A stretch of 64,000 nt of DNA. Source: Streptomyces liliifuscus (GTDB taxonomy: Bacteria; Actinomycetota; Actinomycetes; Streptomycetales; Streptomycetaceae). The stretch spans positions 4,154,001 through 4,218,000 of the forward strand of contig NZ_CP066831.1 in the NCBI RefSeq assembly GCF_016598615.1, in the 5' to 3' direction. Below, piece by piece: positions 37,087 through 45,375 of the stretch. The notes beneath the pieces are model-generated. The model worked only from the letters and a program-made list of their open reading frames with translations. It was not told where the DNA came from and ran no database searches. Both the position numbers and the translations under genes were made by a program. How positions within the stretch are numbered: the first letter of the stretch is position 1; each line of letters starts with the position of its first letter.

Positions 37087-38316
37087 TCAGTCGATGATCG
37101 TGTAACCCGCCTTCCGCAGCGCGGAGTTCACCTCGGCACAGTGCTCCGGTCCCTTGGTCTCCAGGTGCAGTTCGACCTCCACCTCCGTGAGTCCGAGCCG
37201 TGGGTCGGTCCGTACGTGGCTCACATCGAGGACGTTAGCGTCCACCACTGACAACACCCCGAGAAGTGTGGCCAGAGCGCCGGGCCGGTCCGTCAGCCGC
37301 AGTGTGACCGCGAGGTAGCGGCCGCCCGCGGCCATGCCGTGGCGCAGGATGCGCTGCATCAGCAGCGGGTCCACGTTCCCGCCCGACAGCAGCGCCACGA
37401 CCGGGCCCTCGAAGGCCCCCGGCTCGCTCAGCAGCGCGGCGACGGGACTCGCGCCGGCCGGCTCGACGACCAGTTTGGCCCGCTCCAGGCAGAGCAGCAG
37501 CGCGCTGGACAGATCGTTCTCCGAGACCGTACGGACCTCGTCCACCAGGTCGCCGATGATCCCGAACGGCACGTCGCCGGGCCGCCCGACCTTGATGCCG
37601 TCGGCCATCGTCGCGGGGTTCTCGATGGACACCGGATGCCCGGCCGCCAGCGAGGGCGGGTACGCGGCGGCGCCCGCCGCCTGCACGCCCACGATCCGTA
37701 CGTCCGGCCGCAGCGCCTTCACGGCGACCGCGATGCCCGCGGCGAGACCGCCGCCGCCGATCCCGACGACGATCGTGCGCACCTCGGGGCACTGCTCCAG
37801 GATCTCCAGGCCGACCGTGCCCTGCCCGGCGATGATGTCGGGGTGGTCGAAGGGGTGGATGAAGACGGCGCCCGTCTCGGCCGCGTACTCCTGCGCGGCG
37901 GCCAGCGTCTCGTCCACCACCGTGCCGTGCGCGCGCACCTCGGCGCCGTAGTGCCGGGTCGCCGCGACCTTCGGGAGCGGGGCGCCCTTGGGCATGAACA
38001 CCGTGGAGCGCACACCGAGCAGCGAGGAAGCGAGGGCGACGCCCTGCGCGTGGTTGCCCGCGCTCGCCGCGACCACGCCGGCGGCCCGCTCCTCGGGGAG
38101 CAGCCCGGCGATCCGCACGTACGCGCCGCGCAGCTTGAACGAACCCGTCCGCTGGAGGTTCTCGCATTTGAAGTGGACCGGCGCGCCCACCAGCCGGGAC
38201 AGGTGCCTGCTGCCCTCCATGGCGGTCATCCGCGCCACGCCCGCGAGCATCTTCTGTGCGCCGCGTACATCGTCGAGGGTCACCAGCGGCATGGAGTCAG
38301 CCGTGCGGTAGCTCAT
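37087..38316 (-). CDS. ilvA: Threonine ammonia-lyase (dehydratase)
   Basis: A 409-residue fold-type II PLP enzyme that converts threonine to 2-oxobutanoate for isoleucine synthesis or threonine catabolism. The Schiff-base lysine is K61 in TGSFKLRGAY. The phosphate loop is VGIGGGGLAAGIAVA, and ASAGNHAQGVA is also diagnostic. A single C-terminal ACT domain (about 330-409, YLAVTLRLTDRPGALATLLG) suggests allosteric control. ATG 38316 (MSYRTADSM) is the likely start. A GTG two codons upstream is possible. Single-ACT members can be catabolic, so the pathway is not settled. Confidence 0.9.
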   Translation of the reverse strand: MSYRTADSMPLVTLDDVRGAQKMLAGVARMTAMEGSRHLSRLVGAPVHFKCENLQRTGSFKLRGAYVRIAGLLPEERAAGVVAASAGNHAQGVALASSLLGVRSTVFMPKGAPLPKVAATRHYGAEVRAHGTVVDETLAAAQEYAAETGAVFIHPFDHPDIIAGQGTVGLEILEQCPEVRTIVVGIGGGGLAAGIAVAVKALRPDVRIVGVQAAGAAAYPPSLAAGHPVSIENPATMADGIKVGRPGDVPFGIIGDLVDEVRTVSENDLSSALLLCLERAKLVVEPAGASPVAALLSEPGAFEGPVVALLSGGNVDPLLMQRILRHGMAAGGRYLAVTLRLTDRPGALATLLGVLSVVDANVLDVSHVRTDPRLGLTEVEVELHLETKGPEHCAEVNSALRKAGYTIID

Positions 38317-38460
38317 GACCACCAGTCTCGCAGTTCACGCGGCGCCACACCGGCTGTGACCAACGTCCGAGACCGGTTTGCTCAGCGCAGGTACGGCCCG
38401 CCCCCCGTCCGCGTACTCTGTCCCCCAACCCAGCCCCACGCATGAATAGAGCCTCCGGCC

Positions 38461-38979
38461 ATGCCCACAACACCTGAAATGTCGATGGACATGACGACCG
38501 TCGGTGACACCGGTCTTCTCGAATCGCTGCAGCACGAGGTGGCGGTGTTCGCCCGCCGTGCCGAACAGACCCGGCTCGGCGGGGTCGGCCAGGTGCGCAA
38601 CTCCATGGACCGTGCCGCGTACCTGCTGCTCAACCGCCTCGACAAGGAGGGGCCGATGGGCGTCAAGGCACTCGCCGCGAGCATGGGCATCGACTCGTCG
38701 ACGGTCACCCGGCAGGTCGCCCCGCTCGTCGACACCGGGCTCGTCAAGCGCACCTCCCACCCGGAGGACGGACGCGCCGTGGTGCTCCAGCTGTCCCCGC
38801 GCGGACTCTCCCGCCTGGAGGAAGTGCGCTCCTCAAGGCGCCAGTTGATGGCGGAGCTGACCCAGGAGTGGGCCCCCGAGGAGCGCGAGGCCTTCTGCAC
38901 GCTGCTCACCCGGTTCAACCTCGCGCTCTCCGCCCGCATGGCCGCATCGCCCTCCGCGGAGGCACGGGAGCCTTCCTGA
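38461..38979 (+). CDS. MarR-family transcriptional regulator
   Basis: A 172-residue winged-helix regulator. The recognition helix is in GVKALAASMGIDSSTVTRQVAPLVDTGLVKR, followed by the wing HPEDGRAVVLQLSPRG. It probably binds DNA as a dimer and responds to small ligands. It is divergent from ilvA with 144 bp between the starts and is followed after about 140 bp by a sigma-like gene. Its target cannot be told from sequence. Confidence 0.88.
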   Translation: MPTTPEMSMDMTTVGDTGLLESLQHEVAVFARRAEQTRLGGVGQVRNSMDRAAYLLLNRLDKEGPMGVKALAASMGIDSSTVTRQVAPLVDTGLVKRTSHPEDGRAVVLQLSPRGLSRLEEVRSSRRQLMAELTQEWAPEEREAFCTLLTRFNLALSARMAASPSAEAREPS

Positions 38980-39119
38980 AACACCCCGCGCGCACCGCAT
39001 CGGCCCCGGCCTCTTGACCGGGGACCCACGCCTGGCCTCATATGAGATCGGGTCCTGTCGTACGCGGCTGTTCTCGGCGTACGTCTCAAGGGCCCGGTTT
39101 CCCCCAGCCGGGAGGCGCG

Positions 39120-39629
39120 GTGCGAGAGCGGCAGGCGTCCCAGAACGCCCGCCGGGCCCGGGAGTTCGAGGCGTTCGTCGCGGGCGCGGCAGGGCGGCTG
39201 CTGCATGCCGCCACACTGCTCACCGCGGAGCCCCCTGACGACAACCCACGCGCGCGGCGCCTGCTCATGGCCGCCCTCGCCCATACGTACGCCTCCTGGG
39301 ACCGGCTGCGCGGCGAGGACCCGTACGACCGGACCAGGCAGCAGCTTGCCGTGCGCTTCGCGCGCGGGGCGTGGCATCAGTACGGCGGTCTGGGCTGGGC
39401 ACACCCCCGGAGCCACCCGAAAGCCGGCAGCGTCCTGTACTGCCTCACGCCCCAGGAGCGGCTGATCCTCGTGCTGCGCATGTACGAGGGCGTCGCCGAG
39501 GAGCAGGCCGCGGCGCTGCTGGGGCTGCCCACCGAGCGCGTACGGGCGATCTGCGCGCGTGCCATGGCGACGCTGCTGCATCCGCCGCGGGAGGCCGCTC
39601 CGGTGATCGCGAAGGTGGCCCCGTCGTGA
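39120..39629 (+). CDS. Sigma-70 region 4-like protein (probable ECF-type regulator)
   Basis: A 169-residue protein from a GTG preceded by GGGAGG. Residues about 105-155 read LTPQERLILVLRMYEGVAEEQAAALLGLPTERVRAICARAM, a clear sigma region 4 helix-turn-helix. The first part (AGRLLHAATLLT, ARRLLMAALAHTYASWDRLRG) resembles a degenerate region 2. Short actinobacterial sigma-like proteins of this kind are often annotated as SigE-family factors. The next gene overlaps by GTGA and encodes a small membrane protein, so the two may act as a pair. Activity as a true sigma factor is uncertain. Confidence 0.65.
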   Translation: MRERQASQNARRAREFEAFVAGAAGRLLHAATLLTAEPPDDNPRARRLLMAALAHTYASWDRLRGEDPYDRTRQQLAVRFARGAWHQYGGLGWAHPRSHPKAGSVLYCLTPQERLILVLRMYEGVAEEQAAALLGLPTERVRAICARAMATLLHPPREAAPVIAKVAPS

Positions 39630-39877
39630 GCTCGATGAGCCGCAGGGAGGCGGACGTCCGCCGGATCCTGGAGGAGCCGCAGCCTCCCGTACCGCCGGAT
39701 CTGTACGGGGAGGCGCTGCGCCGGGGCGGGCGGATGCTGCGCCGCAGGAGGGCGGCGCGGCGGTTGTTCTGGCTGCTGTTGTTCGCGGCCGTCGTGGCCT
39801 TCGTGGTGTGGGCGTCGCTGACCCAGCCGTGGGTGGAGCCGCCGTCGGAGACGACTCCACCGCTGACCGGGTGGTGA
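39626..39877 (+). CDS. Small membrane protein paired with sigma-like gene
   Basis: An 83-residue protein starting at a GTG that overlaps the upstream stop (GTGA). A cytoplasmic N-terminus (MSRREADVRRILEEPQPPVP) is followed by a basic stretch (RRRRAARR), one membrane segment (LFWLLLFAAVVAFVVWASL, about 47-65) and a short outer tail. This is the size and topology of a minimal anti-sigma anchor, but there is no zinc-binding HxxxCxxC motif. Role inferred only from the overlap. Confidence 0.6.
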   Translation: MSSMSRREADVRRILEEPQPPVPPDLYGEALRRGGRMLRRRRAARRLFWLLLFAAVVAFVVWASLTQPWVEPPSETTPPLTGW

Positions 39878-39957
39878 GCGCGTCGGCGAGTCCGTTGCCT
39901 CGCAGATGAGCCCGTCGGCCGGGTGACCCGTTGCCCGGCCGGTGAGCCCGTCGGTGA

Positions 39958-41112
39958 CTAGCCCAGGGCCTGCTTGAGGTCCTGGAGGAGGTCGTCGATG
40001 TTTTCGATGCCTACGGAGAGGCGTACGAGATCGGCGGGGACCTCCAGGAGGGACCCGGCCACGGACGCGTGCGTCATGCGCCCCGGGTGCTCGATCAGGG
40101 ACTCGACACCGCCCAGGGACTCGCCGAGCGTGAACACCTTGGCGCGGTTGCAGACCTCGACGGCCGCCTCCTCGCCGCCCTCGACCTGGAAGGAGACCAT
40201 GCCGCCGAACGACTTCATCTGCTTGGCGGCGATCTCGTGACCGGGGTGCTCCGCGAGGCCCGGGTACAGAACGCGCGTCACGCGCGCGTGCCGGGTGAGC
40301 ATCTCCGCGACCTGCGTGGCGTTCTCGCTGTGCCGGTCCATGCGGACGGCGAGCGTCTTGATGCCGCGCAGCACCAGCCAGGCGTCCATGGGACCGGCGA
40401 CCGCGCCCATCGCGTTCTGGTGGTAGGCGAGCTCCTCGCCGAGCTCCTGGTCGGCGACCACGAGCGCGCCGCCGACGACGTCCGAGTGGCCGCCCATGTA
40501 CTTGGTCAGCGAGTGCACGACGACGTCCGCGCCGAGCGCGAGCGGCTGCTGGAGGTAGGGGCTGGCGAAGGTGTTGTCGACGACCAGCTTCGCGCCGGCC
40601 TCGCGCGCGATCTGCGAGAGCGCGGCGATGTCGGTGATGCCGAGGAGGGGGTTGGAGGGGGTCTCGACCCAGACGGCCTTCGTCTTCGGGGTGAGGGCGG
40701 CCCGTACGGCCGCGGGGTCGCTGGTGTCGGCGACCGACCACTCCACGCCCCACCGGGAGACGACCTTCGCGAAGAGGCGGAACGTACCGCCGTACGCGTC
40801 ATTGGGGATGACCACGTGGTCGCCCGGGCTGAGCAGCGTACGCAACAGGCAGTCCTCGGCCGCCAGTCCGGACGCGAACGCGAGCCCGCGGCGGCCGCCC
40901 TCCAGGGCGGCGAGGTTCTCCTCCAGGGCGGTCCTGGTGGGGTTGGCGCTGCGGCTGTACTCGTAGCCGCCGCGCAGACCGCCGACGCCGTCCTGCTTGT
41001 AGGTCGAAACCTGGTAGATCGGCGGGACGACCGCGCCGGTGAGGGGATCGGCGGTGTTGCCCGCGTGGATCGCCACGGTTTCGAAGTGCTGGCTGATGTG
41101 CCTGTCGCTCAT
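39958..41112 (-). CDS. metB: Cystathionine gamma-synthase/lyase
   Basis: A 384-residue Cys/Met-metabolism PLP enzyme. Signatures are YEYSRSANPTRTALEENLA, FASGLAAEDC, VETPSNPLLGITDI, and the PLP lysine K204 in SLTKYMGGHSDVVGG. It joins O-succinyl or O-acetyl-homoserine with cysteine, or cleaves cystathionine. Sequence alone does not separate synthase from lyase safely. The frame is open far upstream but homology begins at MSDRHISQHFETVAIHAG, so ATG 41112 is chosen. The leader upstream is GC-rich and repetitive. Confidence 0.9.
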   Translation of the reverse strand: MSDRHISQHFETVAIHAGNTADPLTGAVVPPIYQVSTYKQDGVGGLRGGYEYSRSANPTRTALEENLAALEGGRRGLAFASGLAAEDCLLRTLLSPGDHVVIPNDAYGGTFRLFAKVVSRWGVEWSVADTSDPAAVRAALTPKTKAVWVETPSNPLLGITDIAALSQIAREAGAKLVVDNTFASPYLQQPLALGADVVVHSLTKYMGGHSDVVGGALVVADQELGEELAYHQNAMGAVAGPMDAWLVLRGIKTLAVRMDRHSENATQVAEMLTRHARVTRVLYPGLAEHPGHEIAAKQMKSFGGMVSFQVEGGEEAAVEVCNRAKVFTLGESLGGVESLIEHPGRMTHASVAGSLLEVPADLVRLSVGIENIDDLLQDLKQALG

Positions 41113-41206
41113 GGGCACCGAGGGTAATGCGCTCGCGGGGAAAGTGACGGCATGGGGCGTGGGTGGGGGCATGGTGGGGGCGGGAGTACGGGGCGAGGCG
41201 CGGGCT

Positions 41207-41352
41207 GGGCGGGGTTCGTACGGGCCCGGTGCGGGCCTGAAGCGAGCCCGGTGCGGGGCTGGTGCAGGCCTCGTACGGGCCTGGGGCGGGCCCGGGGGCC
41301 AGGGTGGGTCCGGCGGTTTTCCACAGGAGGCGGCGCACGTTTTCCACAGGAG
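41207..41352. repeat. GC-rich direct repeats and two DnaA-box-like sites
   Basis: The 288-bp divergent gap between metB and the 41401 gene holds imperfect repeats of CGTACGGGCC and GCCCGGTGCGGG at about 41215-41290. A precise 14-bp direct repeat GTTTTCCACAGGAG occurs at 41316-41329 and 41339-41352. Each copy contains TTTTCCACA, one base from the Streptomyces DnaA box TTGTCCACA, and the two are 23 bp apart. Confidence 0.5.
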
Positions 41353-41400
41353 CGGTGACCAGGTTCGCCAATTGTCGGACGAGTCTGGTTCGCTTGAGGC

Positions 41401-42522
41401 ATGGAGATTCTCTGGGTCCTGATGGCGCTGCTCATGATGAGCTTCGTCCTCTGGCCGATCCTTCTGCGCAGGCGTGCCGGTGGTATCCAGCAGGTCGCCC
41501 CGGGCGACCCCGACGCGGCCGACCCGGCGAACTACGGCTTCCTGCGGCAGGAGGAGCTGGACATCCGCATGCCGGGCCCCGACCAGGACCTGCTGGAGGT
41601 CCTGGACCTGGTGCAGCGCACCCAGGACTACCGGGCTGCGTCGCAGCTCCTGGCCGGCACCGAGATCGAGGGCGAGCGGCGCTGGCAGCGCGTGCAGGCC
41701 TTCGCGGGCGCCGCGTCGCTGGAGCTGCAGCAGCGCCCGGGCGGGGTGAGCGACTCCCCCGGCGGGCAGTGGCTGCGGGTGTGGCGGGCCGAGAACCTCA
41801 AGGACGCGGGAGGCGCCGCCGTGCACGCGGAGTTCCTGGTGCAGCAGGCGTGGCGTACGTCGTCGCCGGGGACGGACGAGTTCCGGATCATCATGGAGGA
41901 GGCGAGGGCGGCCTGCGGCGAGGCGGCGCTGCTGTCTCCGGGTGACCCGATCCCGTACATCATCGAGCTCTCCGTGGGCCGGGGACTCGCCTACCCCCAG
42001 GCGGAGTTCGAGAAGGTCTGGCTGAAGATCCTGGACCGGGCGCCCGCGCACATGGGGGCGCATCTGGCGGCGCTGCACTACTGGTGCGAGAAGTGGCACG
42101 GCTCGCGCGAGACGGCGTACTCCTTCGCGGAGGCGGCGGCGGCCCGGGCGCCCCAGGGGTCCCTCCTGGCCGCGATGCCCCTCTTCGCCGTCTTCGAGCA
42201 CCTGCCCGAGGTGAACCTGGTCAGCGGCTTCTACCAGAGCGAGGTCGTGACCAAGGCGGTCCACGGCGCCCTCTACGCGGTCCACTCGGCCCGCGCCGAC
42301 GACCCGATGCTCGCCCACGTCCGCCACCTGCTGGTCTTCTTCCTGGTCCGCGGCGAGCGCTGGTCGGAGGCGATGATCCAGCTGGTCCACGTCGACGGCC
42401 ACGTGGGAGCCCTCCCCTGGACCCTGACGTCCGACCCGGCCGCGGACTACGCGGTGTACCGCGCCCTTGCGGTCGGCGGGTACGAGGCGAACGGAGGGAG
42501 CCCGGCGACGCTGCCGCACTGA
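41401..42522 (+). CDS. Conserved membrane-anchored helical-repeat protein
   Basis: A 373-residue protein with an N-terminal membrane anchor (ILWVLMALLMMSFVLWPILL, residues 3-22). A cytoplasmic region that looks like TPR/SEL1-type helical pairs follows (LLEVLDLVQRTQDYRAASQLL, IPYIIELSVGRGLAYPQAEF, HMGAHLAALHYWCEKWHGS). No catalytic motif can be seen. It resembles widespread Streptomyces hypothetical proteins of similar size. The start codon lies directly after the DnaA-box-like repeats. It converges with msrA. Confidence 0.7.
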   Translation: MEILWVLMALLMMSFVLWPILLRRRAGGIQQVAPGDPDAADPANYGFLRQEELDIRMPGPDQDLLEVLDLVQRTQDYRAASQLLAGTEIEGERRWQRVQAFAGAASLELQQRPGGVSDSPGGQWLRVWRAENLKDAGGAAVHAEFLVQQAWRTSSPGTDEFRIIMEEARAACGEAALLSPGDPIPYIIELSVGRGLAYPQAEFEKVWLKILDRAPAHMGAHLAALHYWCEKWHGSRETAYSFAEAAAARAPQGSLLAAMPLFAVFEHLPEVNLVSGFYQSEVVTKAVHGALYAVHSARADDPMLAHVRHLLVFFLVRGERWSEAMIQLVHVDGHVGALPWTLTSDPAADYAVYRALAVGGYEANGGSPATLPH

Positions 42523-42555
42523 GCGCGCCGAGGGTCTCGGGGCGGCACGACGGTG

Positions 42556-42577
42556 CCGGGCCAGTGACACGGCCCGG
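42556..42577. terminator. Hairpin between convergent 41401 gene and msrA
   Basis: A 7-bp perfect stem CCGGGCC (42556-42562) / GGCCCGG (42571-42577) with an 8-nt loop, 34 bp after the stop at 42522. Plausible but modest terminator. Confidence 0.45.
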
Positions 42578-42628
42578 CTGCGGAGCCTCGGCCAATCGGC
42601 CTCCACCCTCCGCCGGGCCGCCTGGCGG

Positions 42629-43141
42629 TCAGCCCTCCGCGCGGGCGGGCAGCCGCCAGCCCGGGCGCGGGAAGTGGCAGGTGTAGCCGTCCGGGTAACG
42701 CTGCAGGTAGTCCTGGTGCTCCGGCTCGGCCTCCCAGAAGGGGCCGACGGGCTCGACCTCGGTGACGACCTTGTCCGGCCAGAGTCCGGAGGCGTCCACG
42801 TCCGCGATCGTGTCCTCGGCGATCCGCTTCTGCTCGTCGTCCACGTAGTAGATCGCCGAGCGGTAGCTGAGGCCGATGTCGTTGCCCTGGCGGTTCTTGG
42901 TGCTCGGGTCGTGGATCTGGAAGAAGAACTCCAGAAGTGCGCGGTAGTCCGTCTTCTCGGGGTCGAAGAGGATCTCGATGGCCTCCGCGTGCGTGCCGTG
43001 GTTACGGTACGTCGCGTTCGGCACGTCCCCGCCGGTGTATCCGACCCGGGTCGCCGTCACACCCGGGAGTCGGCGGATCAGCTCCTCCATCCCCCAGAAG
43101 CATCCGCCCGCCAGCATGGCCCTCTGCGTCTGCGCAGCCAT
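42629..43141 (-). CDS. msrA: Peptide-methionine (S)-S-oxide reductase
   Basis: A 170-residue MsrA. The active-site motif is GGCFWGMEE with the nucleophile Cys14. RVGYTGG, HAEAIEILFDP and GNDIGLSYRSAIYY are all diagnostic. It reduces methionine-S-sulfoxide in oxidised proteins using thioredoxin. ATG 43141 is chosen for its GGAAGGGA ribosome binding site. A longer in-frame start at 43156 is less likely. It is transcribed alone. Confidence 0.93.
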   Translation of the reverse strand: MAAQTQRAMLAGGCFWGMEELIRRLPGVTATRVGYTGGDVPNATYRNHGTHAEAIEILFDPEKTDYRALLEFFFQIHDPSTKNRQGNDIGLSYRSAIYYVDDEQKRIAEDTIADVDASGLWPDKVVTEVEPVGPFWEAEPEHQDYLQRYPDGYTCHFPRPGWRLPARAEG

Positions 43142-43309
43142 TGCGATCCCTTCCACTATCTGAATCTGTCAGCTCGGTCAGTCGGGGGCATCGGCTCACA
43201 CACCACCGGCTCCCCACGCCCACTCTCCTCAACGCGGAAGGGTTCCGGGCGATTCCATGCCCGTCCAGCCGGCAGTGCGGTCGTCGGCCGTCGTCCCTGC
43301 CCGACAGAC

Positions 43310-43378
43310 GTTGCCTCCGGCGCCGGAGGCAACGGAGGCAACGGAGGCAACGGAGGCAACGGAGGCAACGGAGGCAAC
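43310..43378. repeat. 9-bp minisatellite with attached palindrome
   Basis: Six perfect tandem copies of GGAGGCAAC fill 43325-43378. The first copy is also the right half of a perfect 24-bp palindrome at 43310-43333. The array lies in the 457-bp gap between msrA and the RTX gene, upstream of msrA. It has no spacer structure, so it is not CRISPR. The unit is in frame with itself (9 bp), but no supported gene covers it. Confidence 0.85.
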
Positions 43379-43516
43379 CGAAAAGTGGCCGGTGGCGCTC
43401 CGCCGCACGCTTCAGGAAGTCGGTCGTGACCTGGATCGGTCGGGCAGGTTCGTCAGCGGTCCGCTCCATGGATCCAGTCACACCGTGTGAGCCGTCCGGC
43501 GGCTCGTCCGCCATGA

Positions 43517-43543
43517 CTCGTCCCGCCCTTGGGACGGGACGAG
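43517..43543. terminator. Hairpin downstream of RTX-repeat gene
   Basis: A 9-bp perfect stem CTCGTCCCG (43517-43525) / CGGGACGAG (43535-43543), about 55 bp past the stop of the minus-strand RTX gene. It is the likely terminator. Confidence 0.6.
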
Positions 43544-43598
43544 CGGTCAGCCACATCGCTCCGAACAGCGTTTGCCAAGTGTCACGGAGTTCTATGTG

Positions 43599-44318
43599 TC
43601 AGCGGAGTTCGCAGCTGCCCAAGGGCTCACCTCGGTCGCCCCTGCAGAAGTCCCGCCCGAGGCCGCCATGGACACGGTCGTTGGCTCGGCCATCGCGTGC
43701 GTTCAGGTGGTCGGCCCCCGCGAAGCCGGACAGCAGATCACTCTTGCCGTTGTCGACGGGCGAGGTGAGCACGTCGTTGCCGGCGCTGCCCCTCATCGTG
43801 TCCGCACCGGTTCCGCCGTACAGCCTGTCATTCCCCCAGTTCAGCGACCACGCGTGGCCGTCGCCCCCTTCCAGCGAGTCGTTGCCCGCACCGCCCCACA
43901 GCACGTCATTGCCCCAGAACCCGCGCAGACGGTCGTTCCCGTTCCCGCCGCTGAGGGCGTCCTTGCCGCGCTCGCCTGCGATGAGGTCGTCACCGTCACC
44001 ACCCACCAGGTAGTCGTCACCGTCATCGCCGCAGATGATGTCGTTGCCCCCGCCGCCGACAATCGTGTCGGAGCCCCCGAGACCGGCGATGACGTCATTC
44101 CCGGAGCCGGCGTTGATGGTGTCGTTGCCCGGGCCTCCCCATACGGTGACGACCCTGCCGTAGCACTGGGGTGCGGCGGCCGTCGCCACGTCGCCCTGGG
44201 CAACGGTGGCGGCGAAAAGGCTCAGAGCTGAGCCCGTAACAAGGAGGAGCCTGCGAGGCACCGATACGGCCATGGCCCGAGCCGTCCGGTCGATCCCCGA
44301 CTGTGATCGCTCATTCAT
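43599..44318 (-). CDS. Secreted RTX (hemolysin-type calcium-binding) repeat protein
   Basis: A 239-residue protein. An N-terminal signal (RRLLLVTGSALSLFAATVAQG, cleavage near ATAA at about 45) is followed by about nine nonapeptide repeats of the GGxGxDxUx type (GGPGNDTIN, GSGNDVIAG, GGGGNDIIC, GGDGDDLIA and so on). Such repeats bind calcium and fold as a beta-roll. There is no enzymatic domain, so it may be a surface or matrix protein rather than a toxin. It is divergent from the luxR gene across a region with palindromes. Confidence 0.85.
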   Translation of the reverse strand: MNERSQSGIDRTARAMAVSVPRRLLLVTGSALSLFAATVAQGDVATAAAPQCYGRVVTVWGGPGNDTINAGSGNDVIAGLGGSDTIVGGGGNDIICGDDGDDYLVGGDGDDLIAGERGKDALSGGNGNDRLRGFWGNDVLWGGAGNDSLEGGDGHAWSLNWGNDRLYGGTGADTMRGSAGNDVLTSPVDNGKSDLLSGFAGADHLNARDGRANDRVHGGLGRDFCRGDRGEPLGSCELR

Positions 44319-44375
44319 GGTGATTCCATCCCGTCCGTCGGATCGGATATGTCCTCACCCACGGTGTCCTCGCAC

Positions 44376-44406
44376 GGTCCGGACCACCATTCGTCATATG
44401 ACGAAT
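44376..44406. promoter_or_regulatory. Two adjacent perfect palindromes between RTX and luxR genes
   Basis: GGTCCGGACC at 44376-44385 is followed 3 bp later by the perfect 18-bp palindrome ATTCGTCATATGACGAAT at 44389-44406. The second is centred about 63 bp before the luxR start and about 80 bp before the RTX start, an operator position for either gene. The 18-bp size suits a LuxR-type dimer. Confidence 0.6.
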
Positions 44407-44460
44407 CCCGCCTGCCCAGCGGCGTAGTGTTGAACCGTCAAGACTGATACGGAGGGCGCC

Positions 44461-45216
44461 ATGAGCCGCCATTCGATCACCGAACGCCACATGCGAGCGA
44501 TGCTCGATGTCGTTGACGAAGCGCGACACACCACTACCGGCGAGATCCCGCCGCTGCCGCTGCTAAAAGGTCTGGGGCAGCTGATCCCTTGCGATATCGC
44601 GGAGTTCAGTGAGATCGACCTCCCCACCCGCCGGGTGCTGGCAAGTCAAGCCGTGGAGTACGGGGGTCACTATCCGGAACCCGACGACACTTTGTGGTGG
44701 CGGTGGAAACACCAGCACCCACATTGCGCGGACGTGGAGCGGAGCCATGGCTACATCGATGTCGCCCAGTTGTCGGACTACATGGGAATGCGGGACTTCC
44801 GGAACCTCGCGCTCTACAGCGAATACATGCGGCCTTTCGTCAACATGATCGTCCTGGCGTTGCCGACCGCACCCGGACGCATTCGCATGTACCACTTCTC
44901 CCGCGAACGCACACAGCCGTTCACCGACCGCGACCGGCTCACACTGCAACTGCTGCGCCCTCACATCAACACCATCTATCGCGAGGCCGCTCGACGCCGT
45001 CGCGAGCCGGTACAACTGACGCCGCGCGAACTTGACGTACTCCGCGCCGTGGCAAATGGGCTCAGTACCGAGGCCATCGCACGACAGTTCGTGGTCTCGA
45101 CAAGCACCATCCGCAAACACCTGGAGAACGTCTTCCGCAAGCTCGACGTCTCCAGCCGTACTGCTGCCGTCGCGCGCATCTTCCCCGAACCTGATCCCGA
45201 GGCTTACGGCCCCTGA
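44461..45216 (+). CDS. LuxR-type (GerE HTH) transcriptional regulator
   Basis: A 251-residue regulator. The C-terminal LuxR HTH is complete: LTPRELDVLRAVANGLSTEAIARQFVVSTSTIRKHLENVFRKL (about 187-230). The N-terminal 170 residues resemble a GAF/PAS-like sensory region with no phosphorylation site or autoinducer motif evident. It starts at ATG 44461 after GGAGGGCGCC. It may control itself or the divergent RTX gene through the palindromes upstream. Confidence 0.85.
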   Translation: MSRHSITERHMRAMLDVVDEARHTTTGEIPPLPLLKGLGQLIPCDIAEFSEIDLPTRRVLASQAVEYGGHYPEPDDTLWWRWKHQHPHCADVERSHGYIDVAQLSDYMGMRDFRNLALYSEYMRPFVNMIVLALPTAPGRIRMYHFSRERTQPFTDRDRLTLQLLRPHINTIYREAARRRREPVQLTPRELDVLRAVANGLSTEAIARQFVVSTSTIRKHLENVFRKLDVSSRTAAVARIFPEPDPEAYGP

Positions 45217-45375
45217 CTAATGGTTTCCGAAGGCGGTCGGTATCTCCAAAGGCACATTAACCGCAATTCACGCGCTGCTACCACCAGCCGTTGGAAGTAG
45301 CGACTCCCAACGGCCGACAGCTGACAGCTGGCCGCATGAAGCCTGACTCCACATCCGATCAAGGAAACTGATGCG

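Noticed and set aside
43325..43378. Tandem array that might be read as a CRISPR
   Set aside because: Units of 9 bp directly abut with no spacers. It is a minisatellite.
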